64,000 nucleotides of DNA from Gammaproteobacteria bacterium (GTDB lineage Bacteria; Pseudomonadota; Gammaproteobacteria; JAADGQ01), in contig JAKITI010000013.1 of the NCBI GenBank assembly GCA_021648145.1, positions 24,708 through 88,707 on the forward strand, read 5' to 3'. The position numbers were made by a program, and so were the translations under genes. The notes beneath the pieces were generated by a model. That model had not been told where the DNA came from, did no database searches, and was given only the letters and a program-made list of their open reading frames with translations. The first letter of the stretch is position 1, and each line of letters opens with the position of its first letter. This document shows positions 8,278-16,831 of the stretch, piece by piece.

Positions 8278-10689
8278 ATGACAAGTGTGTTGTGGTTAGT
8301 GGTTGTTATTTTTTCTATTGCTCTGCTCTTTTGGCGCACGTCGCTGCGCACCTGGAGTCTATCGGTTGGGCTTGTTTTAATCGCAGTTTCGATTGTGACT
8401 GGTTGTGTGCCATTTTCGTTATGGATTCCCTTCCTGTTCATTGCTTCACTGAATATTACCTCTCTTCGTCGATCGCTGATCAGTGGTCGGGCTTTAGGGC
8501 TGTTTCGTAAAATATTACCTCGCTTATCTCAAACGGAACGTGAAGCTCTGGAAGCGGGCACCGTGGGTTGGGATGCTGAATTAGTCAGTGGAAATCCAAA
8601 ATGGGGGGAACTTCTGAATATCCCCTTGCCTAGGCTAACGATAGAAGAGCAGGCCTTTATTGATGGGCCAGTCGAAGAGTTATGCAAAATAATCGACGAC
8701 TGGAAAGCCACAGAAGAACTTCGTGATTTGCCTCCAGAGGTATGGGAGTTCATCAAGAAAAATGGTTTTTTCGGAATGATTATTCCCAAACGCTTCGGTG
8801 GTTTGGAATTCTCAGCATTGGCGCACTCCTCTGTGGTGATGAAAATAGCGACACGTTCCGTAAGTGCCTCTGTGACAGTGATGGTTCCCAACTCTCTGGG
8901 ACCTGCCGAATTACTACTCAATTACGGCAGTGAAGAGCAGCAAAACTATTACCTCCCCCGTTTAGCTCGGGGAGAAGAGATTCCCTGTTTTGCGTTGACT
9001 GGGCCTGAAGCGGGTAGTGATGCTGGAGCCATGCCCGATTCTGGAATCATTTGCCGTGGTGAATTTGAAGGCAAAGAAGTCCTTGGAATTCGTCTCAACT
9101 GGCAAAAGCGCTATATCACGTTAGGGCCTGTAGCCACATTGTTGGGCTTAGCTTTCAAACTGTACGATCCCGAGCATCTATTGGGTGAGCAGGAAGAGTT
9201 AGGTATTACCTGTGCATTGATTCGTACCGACCTCCCTGGCATTGAAATTGGTCGTCGCCATATTCCACTGAATGCTGTTTTTCAAAATGGCCCCAATAGT
9301 GGCAAAGATGTTTTTATTCCGGTGGACTGGATCATCGGTGGTGCAGAAGGCGCAGGGCAGGGTTGGCGTATGCTGATGGAGTGTTTGGCCGCAGGGCGTT
9401 CTATTTCACTGCCCGCGATGAGCACCGGTGCGGGCAAGCTGGCCAGTCGTATGACGGGCGCGTATGCACGGATACGCAAACAGTTCAATATGCCGATCGG
9501 CTACTTTGAAGGCGTGGAAGAAGTGCTTGCTCGTATTGCAGGGCTGACTTACATGATGGATTCAGCACGTATGACCACAGCAAGCATGGTCGATCAGGGC
9601 GAAAAACCTTCAGTAATTTCGGCCATCGTTAAATACCACCTGACCGAAGGTATGCGTCAGGTGGTGAATGATGCGATGGACATTCAAGGTGGCAGTGCAA
9701 TTTGCATGGGGCCGCGTAATTTGATGGGACGTGTGTATCAGATTGTGCCTGTGGGAATTACCGTGGAAGGTGCGAACATTCTGACGCGCAGCATGATTAT
9801 TTTTGGCCAAGGCGCGATTCGTTGCCATCCTTATGTTTTAACCGAAATCCATGCAGCGGCAGACCCTGATGAAAAACGTGCGCTTGAAGTATTTGATCAA
9901 GCCTTATGGGGGCATGTGGGTTTTAGTTTAAGCAGTACGGTACGCTCATTTTTACTGGGAATCAGTGATGGTTATGGGGTTAAATCCCCTGTAAAAAGTA
10001 AAACAAAACGCTATTTTCAACGATTGACTCGAATGAGTTCTGCGCTTGCGATCAGTGTCGATATTGCAATGTTGACTCTGGGCGGGGCTTTAAAGCGTCA
10101 TGAAAAGCTGTCGGCTCGTTTTGCCGATGTGTTGAGCCAGCTCTATCTGATCTCTTGTACTTTAAAGCGTTTTAAAGATGATGGCAGTCCAGAGCAGGAT
10201 TTGCCGATTGTCCGCTGGATATGTGAAAACGCTTTTTACACCATTCAACAGAGTTTTGATGGTGTGATTAAAAATCTTCCCAATCGACCTGCTGCATGGT
10301 TTTTGCGTATTGTGATATTTCCTCTGGGCAGACGATATGCCAAGGCCAGCGACAAGCTCGGTCATCAAGTGGCAAGATTGCTGCTCTCGCCTTCCGAAAC
10401 ACGCGACCGTCTCACCCATGGAATTTTTATCGCCAGTGAACTGGATGAACCCACAGGATTGATTGAAGATGCTTTACAAAAAGTGATTGCAGCAGAACCG
10501 GCAGAGAAAAAATTACGTGCGGCAATCAAAGATGGAAAAGTGGTTTCTAGCGCTGAAAATTTAATCGCACAATGTGTTGAGTTGAAAGTGATAAGTGAAG
10601 ACGAAGCAGAGCTGATAGAAGCTGCAACAGCGGCGCGTAATTTGGTGATTCAGGTCGATGATTTTTCTGCAGATGAGTTGAAAAGGTGA
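8278..10689 (+). CDS. fadE: Acyl-CoA dehydrogenase, FadE type
   Basis: Catalyses the first, FAD-dependent step of fatty acid beta-oxidation. At 803 aa it matches the long gammaproteobacterial FadE. Two or three hydrophobic segments occupy residues 1-65, anchoring it to the inner membrane. The acyl-CoA dehydrogenase core follows with FALTGPEAGSDAG near residue 237 and the QGGSAICMGP loop near 465. A C-terminal extension of about 250 residues corresponds to the FadE-specific DUF1974 region. GGAGG precedes ATG 8278. It is the first gene of a fadE-fadI-fadJ operon (8-nt and 14-nt gaps). Confidence 0.95.
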   Translation: MTSVLWLVVVIFSIALLFWRTSLRTWSLSVGLVLIAVSIVTGCVPFSLWIPFLFIASLNITSLRRSLISGRALGLFRKILPRLSQTEREALEAGTVGWDAELVSGNPKWGELLNIPLPRLTIEEQAFIDGPVEELCKIIDDWKATEELRDLPPEVWEFIKKNGFFGMIIPKRFGGLEFSALAHSSVVMKIATRSVSASVTVMVPNSLGPAELLLNYGSEEQQNYYLPRLARGEEIPCFALTGPEAGSDAGAMPDSGIICRGEFEGKEVLGIRLNWQKRYITLGPVATLLGLAFKLYDPEHLLGEQEELGITCALIRTDLPGIEIGRRHIPLNAVFQNGPNSGKDVFIPVDWIIGGAEGAGQGWRMLMECLAAGRSISLPAMSTGAGKLASRMTGAYARIRKQFNMPIGYFEGVEEVLARIAGLTYMMDSARMTTASMVDQGEKPSVISAIVKYHLTEGMRQVVNDAMDIQGGSAICMGPRNLMGRVYQIVPVGITVEGANILTRSMIIFGQGAIRCHPYVLTEIHAAADPDEKRALEVFDQALWGHVGFSLSSTVRSFLLGISDGYGVKSPVKSKTKRYFQRLTRMSSALAISVDIAMLTLGGALKRHEKLSARFADVLSQLYLISCTLKRFKDDGSPEQDLPIVRWICENAFYTIQQSFDGVIKNLPNRPAAWFLRIVIFPLGRRYAKASDKLGHQVARLLLSPSETRDRLTHGIFIASELDEPTGLIEDALQKVIAAEPAEKKLRAAIKDGKVVSSAENLIAQCVELKVISEDEAELIEAATAARNLVIQVDDFSADELKR

Positions 10690-10697
10690 GGTAGACG

Positions 10698-12002
10698 ATG
10701 GCACTGAAAAAAGGCAGTTACCCCGGTCGAGCTGTTTACATTGTGGATGGCGCTCGTACTCCATTCCTGAAAGCACAAGGCAAACCCGGTGCTTTCACAG
10801 CTTCATCACTGGCTGTTGCGGCAGGAAGCTCACTGCTGGCGCGTCAGCCCTTTGAGCCGGATGCATTTGATGAAGTTATTTTGGGTTGCGTGATGTCGGG
10901 GCCTGAAGAGGTCAATATCGCACGCGTGGTAGCGCTACGTTTGCAGTGTGGCCACCATGTGCCCGCGTGGACGGTGCAACGCAACTGCGCATCAGGTTTG
11001 CAAGCACTGGACAGTGCCGCATTGAATATTGCTACGGGTCGCTCTGATCTGGTGTTGGCGGGGGGCGTTGAAGCGATGAGTTACGCGCCGGTCATGTTGA
11101 ATAACTCAATGGTGGCTTGGTTAGGTGATTGGAACCGTGCTCGTACATTTTCTGCAAAACTGAAGATGCTCGCAGCATTGCGACCCGCACATTTAGTACC
11201 CGTGATTGGTATTTTAAAAGGTTTGACTGATCATGTGGTTGGGTTGTCGATGGGGCAAACGGCGGAGATTCTTGCCGAGCGCTTTAATATTGATCGTGAA
11301 ACGATGGATGCTTATGCGATGCGTAGCCATCAGCGCTTAGCGGCTGCACAGGATGCCGGTTATCTGCAAGAGATCGAAACAATTTACGATACAAAAGGCC
11401 ATTATTACAGTGAAGATGATGGCCTGCGCCGTGATTCATCAATGGAGCGTTTAGCGAAACTGAAACCGGTATTTGATCGTAAATTTGGAATGGTGACCGC
11501 CGGTAATAGTGCCCAGGTTACGGATGGCGCGGCGTGGCTGATTCTGGCGAGTGAAGATGCTATTGAAAAATATCAATTGCCAGTTTTAGGTCGAATTGTT
11601 GAATGCCAGTGGTCAGGGCTAGATCCGGCGCAGATGGGCCTAGGCCCTGCTTATGCGATGGCAAAAATTCTCAAAAACCACCGATTTACTCCTAAAAAAA
11701 TAGATTGTTGGGAAATTAATGAAGCATTTGCGACGCAAGTGATCGCCTGTGTAAAAGCTTGGCAAGATCCGGTTTTTTGCCGTGAAGCATTAGGGCGGCG
11801 TAGCGTTGTGGGTGAGATTGATGAGGCGCGGCTGAATGTGGATGGCGGTGGTATCAGTCTTGGGCATCCTGTAGGAGCGAGTGGCGCACGTATCGTATTG
11901 CATCTGTTGCATGTCTTGAAACGCAAACAAGCTAAACGTGGTATTGCCAGCCTCTGTATAGGAGGAGGGCAGGGTGGAGCGATGTTGCTCGAACGTGTTT
12001 AA
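10698..12002 (+). CDS. fadI: Acetyl-CoA C-acyltransferase (3-ketoacyl-CoA thiolase)
   Basis: Performs the thiolytic cleavage that ends each beta-oxidation cycle. The 434 aa and sequence style fit FadI rather than the shorter FadA. Active-site features are the nucleophile in RNCASGLQALDSA (Cys near residue 95), the NEAFATQV motif, GHPVGASGARI with the catalytic His, and CIGGGQGGA with the second Cys near the C-terminus. It sits between fadE and fadJ. The symbol is assigned by family and context. Confidence 0.9.
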   Translation: MALKKGSYPGRAVYIVDGARTPFLKAQGKPGAFTASSLAVAAGSSLLARQPFEPDAFDEVILGCVMSGPEEVNIARVVALRLQCGHHVPAWTVQRNCASGLQALDSAALNIATGRSDLVLAGGVEAMSYAPVMLNNSMVAWLGDWNRARTFSAKLKMLAALRPAHLVPVIGILKGLTDHVVGLSMGQTAEILAERFNIDRETMDAYAMRSHQRLAAAQDAGYLQEIETIYDTKGHYYSEDDGLRRDSSMERLAKLKPVFDRKFGMVTAGNSAQVTDGAAWLILASEDAIEKYQLPVLGRIVECQWSGLDPAQMGLGPAYAMAKILKNHRFTPKKIDCWEINEAFATQVIACVKAWQDPVFCREALGRRSVVGEIDEARLNVDGGGISLGHPVGASGARIVLHLLHVLKRKQAKRGIASLCIGGGQGGAMLLERV

Positions 12003-12016
12003 CTGGAGGCCAAATC

Positions 12017-13975
12017 ATGTCAGAAAAAGAGAAGGTTAAAAATCATCACTGGCAGCGTATTGATGACGATTATGGCATCGTCTGGCTGAGTCTGGATAAA
12101 GCGGATGCGACGACCAATGTTTTGAGTTATGAAGTGTTAAACGAGTTTGAAGCGCTGCTCAAGCAGTTACAAACTGAGTCACCACAGGGTTTGGTTATTC
12201 AGTCAAAAAAAGAGAATGGCTTTATTGCGGGGGCTGATGTTAACGCGTTCAAAGAGCTTAAAACTTATGATGAAGCATTGGAGCTGATCCAGCATGGGCA
12301 AGCAGTATTTAATCGTCTGGAACGGTTAAATATTCCAACTTTGGCATTGATTCATGGGTTTTGCCTGGGCGGCGGGCTGGAACTGGCATTAGCATGTGAC
12401 TATCGCATTGCCGATGAAAATCCTAAAACAAAACTGGGTTTACCTGAAGTTCTGTTGGGAATTCACCCAGGGTTTGGTGGTTCTGTGCGTTTGACCCGCT
12501 TGGTGGGCGCACCTGCGGCGATGAGTATGATGCTGAGTGGCCGAGCAGTTCGTGCGCGTGCGGCCAAAAAAATGGGATTGCTTGATGCGGCGGTGCCACA
12601 GCGCCAGCTACAGAGAGCGGCTCATCAATTTATCATGAAATCGCCTAAAGTCAGCCATGCGAGTGGCTGGAAAATGTTGACAAACTACTCACCCGTAAGG
12701 CAGTTATTAGCGTCAGTATTACGTCGAAAAGTCGCAAAGCGTGCGCGTCCAGAGCATTATCCTGCACCTTATGCATTGATTGATTTATGGGAACAGTATG
12801 GTTGCGATAAAAGGCTGATGATGCGTGAAGAGGCTGCTTCAGTGGCACGCTTGATTATTGGTAAGACCGCCCAAAATTTAGTGCGTGTTTTTTTTCTGCA
12901 AGAGCAACTTAAATCGCAAGGTAAAAAATCACTGTTTACCCCTAAATATATTCACATCATTGGCGGCGGTGTGATGGGGGGAGATATTGCTGCGTGGTGC
13001 GCACTCTGTGGTTTGCGTGTGACGATACAGGATCGGCAGCATGAATCACTGGCGCGTGTGATTCAGCGAGCACACCGGCTGTTTAGAAAGCGCTTGAAAC
13101 AACCCCGTTTAATAACCGAAGCACTGGAACGATTGAGACCCGATAAAGAAGGGCTTGGACTGTCTCGTGCAGATGTTGTGATCGAAGCGATCTTTGAAGA
13201 TGTTGAAGCCAAACAATTACTGTTTCGTGAAATAGAACCGCAACTGAAAGAGGGCGCACTGCTGGCGACGAACACTTCCAGTATTCCGCTCGAAGTGCTG
13301 GGTGAGGCATTGGCAAAGCCTGAGCGTTTGGTTGGTTTACACTTTTTTAATCCTGTGGCCAAAATGCAGCTGGTTGAAATTGTGAGTGGTGAGTTGACTG
13401 ATCCCGAGGTGGCTGCGCAAGCGGCGGCATTAACCCGTCATATCAACCGTTTGCCCCTGCCTGTAAAAAGTTCTCCAGGATTTTTAGTGAATCGTGTATT
13501 GATGCCTTATCTGCTGGAGGCGGTTGTTTTGGAGTCAGAAGGAGTCGCTCCAGAAGTGATTGATGAAGCAGCACTTGATTTTGGAATGCCTATGGGGCCT
13601 GTCGAACTGGCCGATACGGTGGGCTTGGACATCTGTTATAGCGTCGCTGGAATTCTGTCTAAACAACTGCAACTAGAAGTTCCAAACCGGCTTGCGGAAT
13701 TGGTAAAAGCGGGTCATCTTGGTCGAAAAACAGGTCAAGGATTTTATCAATATAAAAAAGGAAAAGTTCAGAAAAAACACTTTAAAGCAAATGACGTCAC
13801 AATCAAAGAAGTACAAGACCGTTTGATAAAACGCTTGCTTGATGAAGCACACATCTGTTTACAAGAAGGTATTGTAAAAGACGCTGATCAGCTAGATGCG
13901 GGGATTATTTTTGGTACAGGGTTCGCTCCATTCCGTGGCGGGCCAATATTTTATACTCAACAACGTCATAACTGA
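12017..13975 (+). CDS. fadJ: Enoyl-CoA hydratase / 3-hydroxyacyl-CoA dehydrogenase, C-terminally shortened
   Basis: Bifunctional beta-oxidation enzyme. The N-terminal crotonase domain (about residues 10-200) has the oxyanion segments IAGADVNAF and GFCLGGGLELALACDYRIA. The NAD-binding domain starts at IIGGGVMGGDIAAW near residue 315 and continues through LVGLHFFNPV and SSPGFLVNRVL, with the 3HCDH C-terminal repeat at the end. It is 652 aa against about 715 for FadJ. It stops about ten residues after GTGFAPFRGGP, where family members run on for a further 40-50 residues. This lies at the left border of the restriction island, so the gene end has probably been replaced or lost; the catalytic parts are intact. 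Confidence 0.88.
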   Translation: MSEKEKVKNHHWQRIDDDYGIVWLSLDKADATTNVLSYEVLNEFEALLKQLQTESPQGLVIQSKKENGFIAGADVNAFKELKTYDEALELIQHGQAVFNRLERLNIPTLALIHGFCLGGGLELALACDYRIADENPKTKLGLPEVLLGIHPGFGGSVRLTRLVGAPAAMSMMLSGRAVRARAAKKMGLLDAAVPQRQLQRAAHQFIMKSPKVSHASGWKMLTNYSPVRQLLASVLRRKVAKRARPEHYPAPYALIDLWEQYGCDKRLMMREEAASVARLIIGKTAQNLVRVFFLQEQLKSQGKKSLFTPKYIHIIGGGVMGGDIAAWCALCGLRVTIQDRQHESLARVIQRAHRLFRKRLKQPRLITEALERLRPDKEGLGLSRADVVIEAIFEDVEAKQLLFREIEPQLKEGALLATNTSSIPLEVLGEALAKPERLVGLHFFNPVAKMQLVEIVSGELTDPEVAAQAAALTRHINRLPLPVKSSPGFLVNRVLMPYLLEAVVLESEGVAPEVIDEAALDFGMPMGPVELADTVGLDICYSVAGILSKQLQLEVPNRLAELVKAGHLGRKTGQGFYQYKKGKVQKKHFKANDVTIKEVQDRLIKRLLDEAHICLQEGIVKDADQLDAGIIFGTGFAPFRGGPIFYTQQRHN

Positions 13976-13999
13976 GATAATTTGGGTAAGAAAAGGCGG

Positions 14000-14033
14000 T
14001 AAAATATATTGGTCAACACCGGAACTGCTCAAA
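14000..14033 (+). repeat. Left copy of a 34-bp imperfect direct repeat bordering the island
   Basis: The stretch starting TAAAATATAT and containing GGTCAACAC is repeated in the same orientation at 19885-19918 with 31 of 34 identical bases. The two copies bracket the restriction-modification operon and the toxin-antitoxin remnant, as expected for a duplicated or recombined flank. Confidence 0.75.
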
Positions 14034-14061
14034 TATGCATAGATATAATGATTTTCTCTTC

Positions 14062-14085
14062 AATTAGGGCTTGTCAATAAATAAC
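14062..14085 (+). repeat. Solo copy of the MITE terminal sequence
   Basis: The 24 bases AATTAGGGCTTGTCAATAAA + TAAC are identical to 37075-37098, the left end of the palindromic element at 37079-37237. Only this end is present here; the rest of the element is missing, so this looks like a remnant. Confidence 0.75.
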
Positions 14086-14502
14086 CCATTAATTGGAATT
14101 AAGCGAGATAACGTTAAAAAATCCTATCGCAGCTTTCCAGCAGGAATCCATATCATCTTTTACTGAGTTGCGACAAACCATATAGAAATTATCAGTGTCA
14201 TCCATCAGAAAATGGATGTACAGCAACACTTACCATAGCTTACCTGTTTCGATAAGTTACAACGCAGTTTTCTGTTTTCCATAGGCTGTCTTCACACAGG
14301 AGCCCACGCCATAATATTTACCACACGATCTAACTCTACAAATAATTGACACCACACTGTCAAAAACTCCTTTTTAGTCAATAAGATGACTCAAAAATAT
14401 AGAGGCAATATATTCGTTACTCGTTATTTTATCTATATTGTTTTGAATGGCACAGGTCTTGCTTTGAGTCTGATAGTTATCAATCAAAGTTAAGGAAAAC
14501 TT

Positions 14503-15369
14503 ATGTCTGTTGTTGTAAAAAATTCCATTGATGCAAGCAACAACGCCATCGAAAGGCCGCAAGGGAGCGCGCATTTCGACTGCACATTATCTCACCGCAG
14601 CAGAAAGCGTATAAAGGAACTGGGCGAGGTCTTTACCCCTGAAGCCAGCATCGTGGACATGCTGAAACTGCTTGACCGAAGCCGCAGAGGAATATGGGGG
14701 AACGAAAACATTACTTTTTTCGAACCTTGCTGTGGCCACGGCAATATGGTTGTCGTCATCTACAGAAAGCGTTTGCAGGGTTTGTATAAAAAAGCGCTGC
14801 AAAGAGGTGAGAAAAAACCGGCCTATTATGCGGTCGCCAACGCGATTAACAGTCTGTGGGCGATTGATATCGACCCACTTAACATTACTCATTGCAGAGC
14901 CAGGGTGCTTGCGACAACCATGGAGTTCATAAAAGAAAAAACTGGTACATCCAGCGCCAGGAAAATCATTGCAAAAGAGACCTCATTCTTCGGCCACCTC
15001 CTGTGCGCGATTAACTGGCACATTCATGAAAATGAAACCCTTTCAAGTCTGTCCGGGGCAAAAGATGCCGAGACCGCAGCCGGTAAAACACAGGCAGGTC
15101 ATCGCTGGTTTAGAAAATATGGACATCGGCCACTGAATTTCCAGACCAGCTGGACAGACCATTTCAAATCGAACCCGGCAGACAAGATCATCCGTATTAG
15201 TCACAGGCAAGCAGATCGATGGGTTAAAAACCTGATTGCGGGAAAACAATGCAGTGATTCAATTTTTCAATTTGCAGACTTTTTGACTGGTCAGAAAAAA
15301 ATCCGGTTAATAATTTTCCCCAAAATAACGTCATTTATGCGGGAGGAGCCGCATGAAGACTGCGGTTGA
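14503..15369 (+). CDS. Adenine-methylase-like protein without NPPY motif (restriction system subunit)
   Basis: A 288-aa protein of the N6-adenine DNA methylase superfamily, similar to proteins annotated as restriction subunit M. It has motif X as KELGEVFTPEASIVDML (residues 38-54), SAM motif I FFEPCCGHGN (72-81), and the acidic loop AIDIDPLNITHCRARV near 120. No NPP[YFW] catalytic motif IV is visible anywhere; AINWHIHENE stands near the expected position. It could bind SAM but not methylate alone, perhaps acting as partner or sensor for the next gene, with which it overlaps by 17 nt. AAGGA lies 8 nt before ATG 14503. Confidence 0.72.
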   Translation: MSVVVKNSIDASNNAIERPQGSAHFDCTLSHRSRKRIKELGEVFTPEASIVDMLKLLDRSRRGIWGNENITFFEPCCGHGNMVVVIYRKRLQGLYKKALQRGEKKPAYYAVANAINSLWAIDIDPLNITHCRARVLATTMEFIKEKTGTSSARKIIAKETSFFGHLLCAINWHIHENETLSSLSGAKDAETAAGKTQAGHRWFRKYGHRPLNFQTSWTDHFKSNPADKIIRISHRQADRWVKNLIAGKQCSDSIFQFADFLTGQKKIRLIIFPKITSFMREEPHEDCG

Positions 15370-16831
15370 TTTGGGCGTCAGGACACATGTGGTTGATATT
15401 CTGGGTAACGTGGTGGGCAGGGATCAGCCTATCATGCTGATGGCAAAAGCGATAGAGCTGGTCACTACGCTGGATGAAGATGTTTTCCATAGCCAGGATG
15501 TGGTGTTCTTCGATCCATTTTGTAAAGCTGGAGAGATTCTTCTGGCATGCGCCTATGCAAGCTGCTGTGCCAAGTTTAAAACAGATGTAATGGACATAGG
15601 GTCAGAAAAAGTTGAAATAGCAGTCAAGAATGAATTATATCACTCCAACCGCTACTTTGCCCTGTCCCCGGATGAACGACACCACCGTCTCAGCCTGAGA
15701 ACCTTTTTGGGCAACGAAAATTCACATAAGAAAGAGTTTAACCATATCATCCGCAATGGCAATTATGTTTCCGAGATTGATGGGCGGCTTGATCGAGAAA
15801 AATTTGAACGGGAGTTTTTATCCATGCTGGAGTATATAAAAAACACGTCAGGGAAAAAGAAAATTATTGCGGTGGGGAATCCACCTTATCAGGAGTCGGA
15901 TGGGGGCGGGACAGGGAAAAGCGCTATCCCGATTTATAATATTTTTGTTGAAAAATTAATTGGAACGGCAGACGTTAGAGAATTTGTTATTGTCATCCCA
16001 TCAAGGTGGTTTGCTGGGGGAAAAGGTCTAAACTCTTTTAGAGAAAATCTTATTAAATCAAAGAAAATATCGACAATTGCAAATTACTCTAATAGCAGCA
16101 CGGTTTTTCCGACAGTTGATATTAATGGTGGTGTTTGTTTTCTGCATTATAATAAAGGCGAAAAATCGAAAAACATAAAGTTCCTTGATAACGAAACCAG
16201 TCATTCAATCAACTTGGATGGTCTGGACATTATTCCAGATGACCCTCGCGCAACGATTATATATAAACACATTAAGTCCTTATGGAAAGGAAAATGGGTT
16301 AGTGATACTGCTATGGCAAGAAATGCTTTTGGGATACCATCTAATTTATTCAAAAACAATACAGAAAAAACCAGATCTTCTGGTGAGAAAATACAATGTT
16401 TTTTCATGGGCAAGCGAGTTAGATTTTTAAACCCCAGCTTAATCACCAATAACGCTGACTTGATTAAAAAATACAAAGTAGTTGTATCTAAAGCAGCTGG
16501 TGGTTCAAAAGGAAAAAGAAGATCGACGATACCAGTAAGCGTGTTTTTTATTTTAAATCCTGGTGAGGTTTGTAGTGAGACGTACAGTATTGTTGATGTT
16601 TTTTCTACAGTCACAGATGCAGAACGATTTTGTGCATTTCTAAAAACTGATTTTGCTAGATATCTTGTTGGGATACGAAAAATTACTCAGAATGTTTCCA
16701 GAGATTCGTGGAAGTGGGTTCCACACATTGGAGTTGAGAAGGAATGGATCGACTGTGATCTTTTCGAATATTTTAAAATCACACCAGAAGAACAAAAACA
16801 CATCAAAAACAAGGTCAAGGAGTGGTCTTGA
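15353..16831 (+). CDS. Eco57I-type N6-adenine DNA methyltransferase
   Basis: Probable modification enzyme of the restriction operon, 492 aa. SAM motif I is VFFDPFCKAGEILLACA (residues 51-67) and catalytic motif IV is IIAVGNPPYQESDGGG (NPPY at 176-179), followed by SAIPIYNIFVEKL, the style of the Eco57I/TaqI-like methylases that pair with helicase restriction subunits. The C-terminal half, about 250-492, probably holds the target recognition region. GGAGGAG lies 6 nt before ATG 15353. The stop overlaps the start of the nuclease gene by one base (TGATG), indicating translational coupling. Confidence 0.82.
   Translation: MKTAVDLGVRTHVVDILGNVVGRDQPIMLMAKAIELVTTLDEDVFHSQDVVFFDPFCKAGEILLACAYASCCAKFKTDVMDIGSEKVEIAVKNELYHSNRYFALSPDERHHRLSLRTFLGNENSHKKEFNHIIRNGNYVSEIDGRLDREKFEREFLSMLEYIKNTSGKKKIIAVGNPPYQESDGGGTGKSAIPIYNIFVEKLIGTADVREFVIVIPSRWFAGGKGLNSFRENLIKSKKISTIANYSNSSTVFPTVDINGGVCFLHYNKGEKSKNIKFLDNETSHSINLDGLDIIPDDPRATIIYKHIKSLWKGKWVSDTAMARNAFGIPSNLFKNNTEKTRSSGEKIQCFFMGKRVRFLNPSLITNNADLIKKYKVVVSKAAGGSKGKRRSTIPVSVFFILNPGEVCSETYSIVDVFSTVTDAERFCAFLKTDFARYLVGIRKITQNVSRDSWKWVPHIGVEKEWIDCDLFEYFKITPEEQKHIKNKVKEWS

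Larger units (their letters stand above)
13976..14502. other. Gene-free border region left of the restriction island
   Basis: This 527-bp stretch holds two marked repeats (described separately at 14000 and 14062) and the promoter region of the methylase operon. On the minus strand a 38-codon frame (about 14215-14099) encodes an unrecognised peptide, possibly a remnant. A ribosome site (AAGGA) lies at 14491-14495. I see no tRNA, integrase or intact transposase. Confidence 0.6.

Noticed and set aside
14099..14215. Small minus-strand gene of about 38 codons in the island border
   Set aside because: No recognisable family or ribosome site; could be a remnant, but not supportable as a gene.
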